Assembly: GCA_022577435.1 (NCBI GenBank) | Contig: JAKOON010000021.1 | Location: 9,567,199 to 9,631,198 of the forward strand | Length of the DNA stretch: 64,000 nt | From: Embiotoca jacksoni | Taxonomy: Eukaryota > Chordata > Actinopteri > Embiotocidae | Direction of reading: 5' to 3' | Shown here: piece by piece, positions 53,458-62,600 of the stretch | How the letters are laid out: each line of letters begins with the position of its first letter | How positions within the stretch are numbered: position 1 is the stretch's first letter | Notes under the pieces: generated by a model | Told to the model about the DNA's origin: nothing | Database searches by the model: none | Seen by the model: only the letters and a program-made list of their open reading frames with translations | Made by a program: the position numbers and the translations under genes

Positions 53458-56400
53458 CACAGTGCTGAAGCTCTTGAAGATGGCGGTGGGAATGAGATCT
53501 TTGCTGGACACCGTTATGCAAGCCCTGCCTCAGGTACACAGTCAGCTCTGCTAAACAACATCCACCAACAGTCTTTCCTTCCTCATTTATATATTTTCCC
53601 TCATTGATTTCACATCCTAACACAAAAAAAACATTAGATCCCAGAGGCATTTCACTTTTGGTACGTATTCCTCTGTCTCAGGGCGTCTTTTCCCAGGAGC
53701 TTTTCGCTCAACTCTAGAGACCCTTATTTGCATTATCAGCCCCCTGCGGAGATTGGGGAGTGAATGCAGCTTGAGGTTTTGTTTTGAACAGTGGTGGGTG
53801 GATTTGTTAGTGATGGAGTTGGTAAATTAGAGCAACTTCTGCAGTGTTCGGGGAAAAAAAACAAAAAAAACACAAAGTCTCATGTTCTCAGCATTCTTTG
53901 ATGTTGCTTCTGTCGTTCACATTCAGACAGACAGAGATTGAGTGTTGTTCCAGGCTAATTTCCCCAACAGCTTGTCACTGGTGTTCAAAATTAATCAACC
54001 CGCTAATTGGGGTGTGTGTGTGGGGGGTGGGGCAGTTTGCTACATGCTGATTAGCATTGACAGCAGCAAACTCTAGAGCCACCTAAATCCACCTCTGCAT
54101 CTAAACTGTAATTCCCTATTGTTCCTTTCACTTTTGTCCGATCCGCAGCGCCTCTTCATATTTGTATTCCAATTTCGCATCTTTGTTTTAAAGACTGAAT
54201 ATAAAACCTTAAAAAATACAATGCGTCACTGCTTCCTTCCACTGTACAAAAGTGAAGCCAAAATATCTTGGAAATGGGGGGCTGCCATCTTGCACTGGTG
54301 ATGTCAACCAACAGTGATGTCACCAATTGGTTGGTCAATTACCATTTTGAAGCCTCGAGTTGGGATTTTGGCCGTCTCCATCTGGCTGGTTTGGAGCCAG
54401 AAGTGACCATATTTGAACGATCTGGGGAGGAGCAAGTGGTAGATACAAATCTAAATGAGTGAAACGCAATGACATTACGTCCAGCCAACCAACAGCAAAC
54501 ACCTGACTGCACGACAAAAGCACTGCTTTTTGAGGCCTGACTTTGTGTTTGTATGTAACAGAGATGCTGAATGAGAGTCTATGGAGCCAGAGGCTCCATT
54601 TAGCAGCCTTTGGTGGTATTGTAGTACATGGCATTTCCGCATTGGCCTAATTTTGTAGACACAGAATCTACGTCCATTTTTATATGCACTCACTGCAGAG
54701 TCTGCAGTGGTAAAATCAGAAGAGATGTGGTATCAGTGACCCAACACCTCATTTCAGGCCCAAATGTGACCACACACGCCTCTTCATCTTCACCTATCAG
54801 CCGCCAGAGTCTTTACTGAAGTGGGCACTTGCTGTACTTTTACCATTTTCTAGATAATAATGACAAACATCTGCTAGTTGTTTAGCGAGCTTTCCACGTA
54901 CCACGTCTCCAATCCCCCGGTCACTACTGCAAAGACGATGGTTGCAAACATTAACTGTATATAAAAGTGGACATAGCTTTCTGACAAATGAGTGCCAAAG
55001 TGCAAAGTCCAACCAGATTGAGTCAAACCAATTGCTCGCTCCCCAAACCGCCCAAATATGGTCACTTCTGGTTCCAAACCAACTCCAGTTTAGCAGGCAA
55101 GACGGCGACGGACAAAAATCGAAACTTGAGGTAGAATAACAGCAGTTCACAAACCAATGGCTGACATCACTGTTTGTTTGCCACTCGAGTGGGATCCATA
55201 CGAAGACGTGCTAACGTTTGACAGTTACGTTGGAGTGACGGTCAACACTGACACGGTTTATACTTTTATTGCGTCTGCCTCATCACGAACCTCCATTCAT
55301 TTTCTCCCTGGAACCAGCTGTTTGTTGTCCCTCCTTATTGGTTTATTTTTCCTGGGAATTCTTTCCTCTGACTAATCCCTCTTCTCTTCCTGTTGTCTCT
55401 CTGCAGGTGGGCAATCTGGGTCTCCTCTTCATGCTCCTCTTCTTTATCTTTGCAGCGCTGGGAGTGGAGCTGTTTGGTGAATTGAGTAAGGACACATGCA
55501 CTCTGCAAACAGACTGAGAGGCAGTAGAGATTCTCCCGTGCGGTGCAGGCCACGCAGGGCCACGCAGGGCCAGGCAGGGCCAGGCGGGCCACGCAGGCCA
55601 CACAGGCCACACAGGGCCAGGCGGGCCACGCAGGGCCACGCAGGGCCACGCAGGGCCAGGTGGGCCACGCAGGCCACACAGGGCCACGCAGGGCCAGGCG
55701 GGCCACGCAGGCCACACAGGGCCAGGCGGGCCACACAGGGCCACGCAGGGCCAGGCGGGCCACGCAGGCCACACAGGGCCAGGCGGGCCACGCAGGGCCA
55801 CGCAGGGCCACGCAGGGCCAGGTGGGCCACGCAGGCCACGCAGGCCACGCAGGCCACACAGGGCCACGCAGGGCCACGCAGGGCCAGGCGGGCCACGCAG
55901 GGCCACGCAGGGCCATGCACCGAGCGCTCAGTTCTCCCCTCTGTGGGTTTAATCTATCCGATGTTAATTGCTTTCTAGAGGCCTTTGTTGAAATAGCGTA
56001 TTGATCTCTCTAATTGTATCTCGTAGCTTTAAGTCTGATAAAATAGTATCACAGTAATTATAATTTCATTGCTGAGCCCTGTGCTGTGACAAATGAAAAG
56101 GCTTGAATGTTGCTGGCTTTCTGTGTCTCTCTTTTATTCTCGGGCTATTCCTCTCACTTCCTCTCCTCCCTCTCCTCCCTCTCCTCCCTCTCCTCCCTCT
56201 CCTCCCTCTCCTCCCTCTCCTCCCTCTCCTCCCCAGTCTGCGATGAGCGCCACCAGTGTGAAGGTCTGGGGCGCTACGCTACATTTAACAACTTTGGGAT
56301 GGCATTTCTGCTGCTCTTCAGAGTTTCCACTGGAGACAACTGGAATGGCATTATGAAGGTGAAACTAACACTGCAGTTCGAAGTCCTGAACGTATACACA

Positions 56401-59400
56401 CACTTACAACATTCATTCTTTTGTAAATGTTTATTTATATGAATTTGAGTTAAAATTGCTTCTCTAATTTTCAGAGAATTTTATATCTGAAAATGATTCA
56501 ACAGCAAACTATTGTCCGATGTCTTTGTCTCAGTGCCTGCAGTGATGGTTTGCCCTTCATGTACTGAGGCAGAAAGTAAGAGTTTGGAGGTCAGAATAGA
56601 AACTCATGCGTCCGATTTTCACACCAGAGATTTGACTTCACCTCCCACCTTTCTGGCTCTTTGTGCCAGGGTTAAGTATTGTAAATGTATCAATATTGTC
56701 GGAATAAATCAGCAATAAACAGGACTGAGGAGGATAATGTACTTTTAAAGTGATAAACTACTAAACTGCATTGGTCCTTGTTTGTGTTGAGCTCATTTAC
56801 ATTTGTTTTCCTACAGAACTGTCAGCGTCAGCATGCTCACTATGACGATGCTGCCATGCTGATGTCTTTGATTTCATTTGCTAATTATCACACAATTTAT
56901 AGCAGAAGGCAAGTGGAAGGTTTTAAAAGTCATTTGTTCTCTAAACTAAAGTATTGGGCAAAGTATATTTGGTGACCGATTTCAGCATTTAAAAAAAAAA
57001 CATTTTTAATCTGTTTGAAAGATTGGTGCCATCCACGATCATTTACCTAGCGGACAATCTCCTCCTTGCTCTGCTTGACCTGGAGAGGAGAGAAAGTAGT
57101 GCGACTGTCAACGATGGCAAAAGGCAGGAGAGACTTACACTGAGCTGGAAATCAATAAGTACACGTAACTTTGGTAATTTAACATAAATACAATATTTTG
57201 TCTGGACCGCAACAGCAAGGCCAGCCCTAAAAGTTCATGTCTATCAATGTGTGAGTGAGGGATCGAAGTTACACCATTGGTCCGGCTTCATATCACAACT
57301 TTCCTTTCAAATTGAAAGCCATCCAGCATTTTCCGCAAGATATACAAGCAGTTGACCTAATCTTGGTTTTCTGATGGAAGGCCCCAAACATATTTGCATA
57401 ATCTGGATAAATCCACCAGGAAATGTTGTTGACTGTAGCAAATATATTCTCACCTTGTTTTGTTTTTTTCCATTTTTTTGCAGGACACGTTAAGGGACTG
57501 CGCCCACGACACCAGCACCTGCTACAACACCGTGGTCTCTCCCCTCTACTTTGTCTCCTTCGTCCTGACCGCTCAGTTTGTCCTCGTCAACGTGGTCATC
57601 GCCGTCCTGATGAAGCACCTGGAGGAGAGCAACAAGGAGGCCAAGGAGGAGGCGGAGCTGGAGACGGAGCTAGAGCTGGAGCTTCAGATGGAAAGTGGGG
57701 ACATGGCAACGAGGTCGTCCCAGCTCAACCCTCTGGCTCTGGGTGTGGACAGGTCGAGTTCTGGGGGTTCATCCTGGAGGTCCACTGGAGGAGGGGACAT
57801 GGAACAGGAAAGGGAAGGTCCTGTGGACTCACCCACTCCTGATATCAGCAGAGACTCTGTAAACATCAGAGCAGAACCACCCTCATGCCTGGAGCCCCAG
57901 CTGGAGGTAAGGAATCTGTTGTGCTAAAAAAAAAAAAAAGTACTTTTTTTTAGGTTTTAATAACAGAAACGATGGACTTTAGTCTCTTTGGCATCAAGAT
58001 ACTTCCAGGAGCTCCAGGAAGATCAATAAGTTGTGAGACTGCTGCTGATGCACGGGCTCGGAGAAGAGCACCGTTACATGCAAGGAGCAGGAGAAACTAT
58101 AACCCCCATGAGTAACTGGTACAAACTTCGTCACGTGAACATCATTATTTCCGGATTTAAAAACGTGTTTGTGAGCAGTGGTCCAGGTGCGTCCGTGATG
58201 GTTTACGCACCTGAAATTTGAACTTCAAAGATTGTGACAAATTACTGGGGAACCGAAAGAAGTCGCAGGGATCCAAAATCCGGTGAGCAGGAGTGATGGG
58301 GAGCCACGATTGTGTTTTTTGTGGGTGAGAAACTTATCAGTTTTCATTTGCAGTGTGAGTGGGAGCTCTGTCATGTTGGAGAACCCGCGTGCGCGTCGCG
58401 CCACAGTTCGGGTCATTTGCACTCAACGATTATCCTCAGATGCCTCAGATCATCACAGTAGATCTCCGTAGCGACAGTCTGACGCTCTCGAGGACAAATT
58501 CAGGGCGCAAAAAAAACCCCACCTGGTTGCACGCCTGACCTGATGCGCCTTTTCGGTTTTTGGACAGTCACGTCCCGTCCTTTGGGAATATGAATGTCAC
58601 TAAGAACACCTCTCCAGTCTCATTGCTTCAGTGCTTCAGCCCTCCTGAAGCACTCGAAAGGGTCTCAGTTGCAAATTTAAAGCATTTGACACAAAACATG
58701 ACGTGCGCTCTCTGGTCACGCCCTCGGAGAAATCACAGACACACCGGGTCCACTGCTTACAAAAATATGTGTAAGTCAGGAATTCATGATGATCAAGTGA
58801 CGAAATGTGTACCAGTTACTCATTAGGGTGATATCTTTCTCCTGCTTGGAACTTATTGATCTACCCTCATATAACCACCTTGTTTATTACTCTGCTATCT
58901 TAGTGTTTGTATTATGTCTAGATTAGGTCAGATTATTAGATTCTCAGGGGTTGAAGCAGCCTCCTGCGTGACATGACGGCTGCTCTGAGGTCACTTCCTG
59001 CTGGCGGCCGGGCTGCGAAGCCAATCAGACGACCCCTACGTCTCTGGTCATAGCTTCTGAATCCGGGCCAAACCATTAGTTAATTCTCAGGCTCACGCTG
59101 AGGAGCGCCGAGCATGCCGGATGGTATCGGATATAATGGATTCTGTGGTCTTCCTGCTCGTTGCTGTCTCTGTGTAATAACTGTCATCCACGGGTAAATA
59201 AACAGAGACGGACATGGCTATATTAGGGTATATTCACCAGACAGTCTGGCACCATTTCAAAATATAAGTGGATGCATTTATGTGACGTGTATCCCATGTT
59301 TAGGGTCATATTTGGAAGAACATACTTCAATTTAAGCTTTAAGGTCAAGATACTCTTAAATACTACAGTCTCTGTTCCTCTACCACACATGTGCAACACT

Positions 59401-59576
59401 ATAATACTGACCAATATTCTCTTCACTCCTTTTTTATGGTTTATTTTAACTAAAAAAAAAAATGCAGCTAGAAAATGTGACCGTATGTAAATTTATTATT
59501 CTGTACTGACCAATATATAGATGGATTACAGTCTGTGTGCATTTGTGATTGTGTTGTGTGTGTGTGTGTGTGTGCG

Positions 59577-59637
<61 letters not shown>

Positions 59638-62600
59638 GTGTGTTGTGTGTGTGGCTGGTCCCTGCAGAGGACATGCCAGTCACAGACAGGTCACAGTGCC
59701 ATGGGAAAGCCGGACTGCAGGGTCTTGTTGTTCACTTCAACAGCTATTTCCAGACAGCGGAGGAACTTTTAGAGGATAGGAAGCAGAGGTCTCACTGTCG
59801 TTATGTTTCTCCTCCAAGACGTGATCCATCTTCCTCTGACACTCCTCCAAAAACAGGAGCGGTTAAACCTCAATCTCTTCTCCAGCCTTGTGGCAGGCCA
59901 GCTCTGCCGCAGTGTTGTAGTGCCCCCTTGTGGGCTTGCATAGTAACACATGTATGTTTGTAGTGGATGTTGATGAGGAGTTGGTTGTAATCAGTTAAAA
60001 GTGTGAAGAAGTCATTTAGTGAAACACTTACAATCTAGTTCTCCTACATTGTTGTGCTTCTTTGTCATTTGTCTTTGTATATCTGTTTGTTTCTGCCTGA
60101 TCGACTGTCTTTTTTCCTTCCCTCCTTTTCTTTGTGATCCATTCTTCTTTCTACATTTATTTACATATCTCTGTTTGGACTTCTGTCTTTCCTTTCCACC
60201 TGTCCTCTACAATTCCCCCCTTCCCCTCCTTTTTCTTCTTCCTCTGTTTGCTCTTGCTTTTTTCTCTCTCCATTACCCAAGTTTGTCCAGCGGAGAGCGC
60301 TGTTTGACTCGGTCTCCCTGGTCATCCAGGGTTCAATGGAGGGCGAGTTGAGTCTGATGGACAACCTGTCCGGCTCTATCTGCCACTACTACGCGCTGCC
60401 CCCCGAGCCCAGCAAGCACAGCACCGACAAGAAGGTCAATAATTACCATGAAACACAGCTGATGACTCACTTCTCTCCATTTCATTCGTCCGCTGGTTCT
60501 TATTTCTCTGCAACATGTCGGACTGCAGAAAATCAAAACTGAGATGCTGTTGATTTTGTCTTTAATACCAATACAAATATTATACAATAATCTCATGTAA
60601 TTCTACAGACAGTGTTTCATAAAACAAGTATGTCTTTAAAGGTCAATTTAGAAAAGAAAATCTGTTTTTCTGTTAATTAAGAGTTTTCTCTCAATTTTCT
60701 TATGAAATCCTGAACTATACTGTTCCAATTATTTAGGCTTCCACCAACTATTCTGATGATACACCAACTATTCGGCTGTTTAAAAGCTCATGGCCATGAA
60801 ACTTGTGATATGAAGTAGTTATGACTGTCAGAAGTTGCTACAAGTGGTGTGTTCAGACCAAACGCAAAGCTAATTAGTCTCAATGCAAAGATGCAAAAGG
60901 ACGTGAATTTGTGTCTGCACGAGTTGAAAATATTTAACTATACTTGCGGCCATATTTGTGCAAGTAACACGAGGTGAAAATTTGTTTGGTGTTTGGTGTG
61001 AAAACAACATGAGACACAAGGCACTGGAGGTAATGAAGAAAATGAGTTGAGTGAACCGATCCTCTAAATAAAGCCGATTACCACAAAGTTGTAAGTAAGC
61101 CCTGCCGACTCTTGCACCATTTTTTTTTTTTAATTGAAAACAGCTGAAATAATCTCAGCATTATCGGCAGACTTTTCCTTTTTTTCAATTTGTTTAAATG
61201 AAAGTAAAAAGTTTTCCGACTAAATGTCTTAAAGATGGAGTGTACGGTACTCGGCCTAAACAATAAGATAGACGCACAAAGAAAGCTCATACTTTTTGTG
61301 GAACTTATTTTTGTTTATAATTCAGCTTTAAAAGCATCCATTGTGAATGTTTGTTAAATTTCCTGCAGCCCTACAGCAATTACCATTTTCATCCTGGCAT
61401 TACTCCTCGTTGAATATTCGTCCCTCTCTAACCGGCCTTGTTGCCCACCGCAGTGTTCGTGCGTCACGTCCCGCCTCAGCTATGATCTCATTCCCCCGTT
61501 CACTTCTCCTCCTTCATGCTTGGCAGGTTGTTGTTGTTTTTTCGGTCTGGTTCAGCAGCCTCAGTGAGAGTTTTCTCTGTCTCCCCTTCACAACTTGTTG
61601 TCGGTGTGTGTGTGACACGTTTGTGCGATTCTATAGGAGATTACCTACTTTTTCAATCCGCCGCAGCAAAAGTGAAACCTCCCCACCTCGGGCCTTCCTG
61701 AAGCCGGCAGATCAGTGTTGCACATAAAGTCTGCGGAGAAATGGCTCCAATCAATGAGCTATGGATCACTGAGTCGCTGAATAATTCATCTGGGTGCCTC
61801 TTTTTTGTCTCATTTAAAGGCAAATTGTGCACAATCACATTAGCATTGCTAAAAACCCCGTCTTCTAAAAGCTTGAACTGGGTTGGAGATGTCAGCGTCA
61901 GATGCCACAGGCCACCTTTCTCCTTCTGATACATTAGCAGAAATGTTTTCCATCGAGTTTCAACCCCTGCCTCTCGATGCACCGACGGCCCATTTGCCTG
62001 TCAGAGAGCATTTCTCCTGTTAAACCGCTGGCAGGCCGAGTACACAGCAGCTCCAGACCTCTGAAGACTGGAGCTAAACCCTGCAGGGCTCCGCAATTCA
62101 GGAAAGTGACAGAAATGAGCGTGTTGGATTCCACTAATTTAACCATGTAGGTTCTTCGATGTGCTTTTTAGCAGTCTGTACATTACAAGTAGGGATGAGC
62201 AGTTCAAGCAGAACTACCATTTCAAATTCACTATTTGATTTCTTATCAAATATTCGCCCCGTCAGTGCTTCACTCTTAATGAGCGCTGGAAGGTTTTAAA
62301 CTCTCTTTTCCTGCAGTTTGCACCGCAGCTCTTCTTTATTTATGTGGTGAGGGAGTCCCACATAACACCACGGCAGGCAGCTTTTAGCCTCATTACCGCC
62401 ACCTTCTGACGGGAGTAAGGCATTACAACCAGGCGCTGGGAAAAACTGTGTAAATAAGGAAGAACGATATACTAATCGATTTAGAAAGTTACAACGCATT
62501 TTTGAAATCCATCCTTAATTACAATACGTGTGATATCAATTAATTCCCTTCCCGTGTGCTTCTTTGTGTCGTTTGCATCCTTTCCAGCTGTTAGTCTACT

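Larger units (their letters stand above)
53534..55406 (+). other. Intron, 1.9 kb, with two inverted repeat copies
   Basis: R1 family copies 4 (54245-54665, forward) and 5 (54930-55190, reverse) occupy much of it. 53534-54240 looks ordinary, apart from an A-rich run at 53852-53872. Confidence 0.65.
55486..56236 (+). other. Intron, 751 bp, half composed of two tandem arrays
   Basis: 55545-55916 is a VNTR and 56161-56234 a pyrimidine 9-mer array; both are listed separately. The 240 bases between look like unique sequence. Confidence 0.85.
57907..60290 (+). other. Intron, 2.4 kb
   Basis: It contains a mariner-end remnant at 58035-58135 and a long TG tract at 59551-59653. A putative acceptor at 59666-59667 with a short in-phase ORF is discussed under rejected items. 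A long pyrimidine-rich stretch (60100-60290) precedes the next exon. Confidence 0.6.

Noticed and set aside
55335..56004. Long overlapping ORFs (up to 193 codons) on both strands
   Set aside because: They result from the stop-free VNTR unit. The translations are Ala-Trp-Pro or Gly-His-Ala-Arg repeats with no start context, and they overlap the real exon in other frames.
59668..59772. Possible extra exon after CCCTGCAG with the [17 protein letters not shown] and onward
   Set aside because: The acceptor looks fair, but the long frame needs a phase-1 donor and the preceding exon ends in phase 0. In phase 0 the sequence meets a stop after 34 codons. There is no clear donor and no similarity to Cav3 tails.
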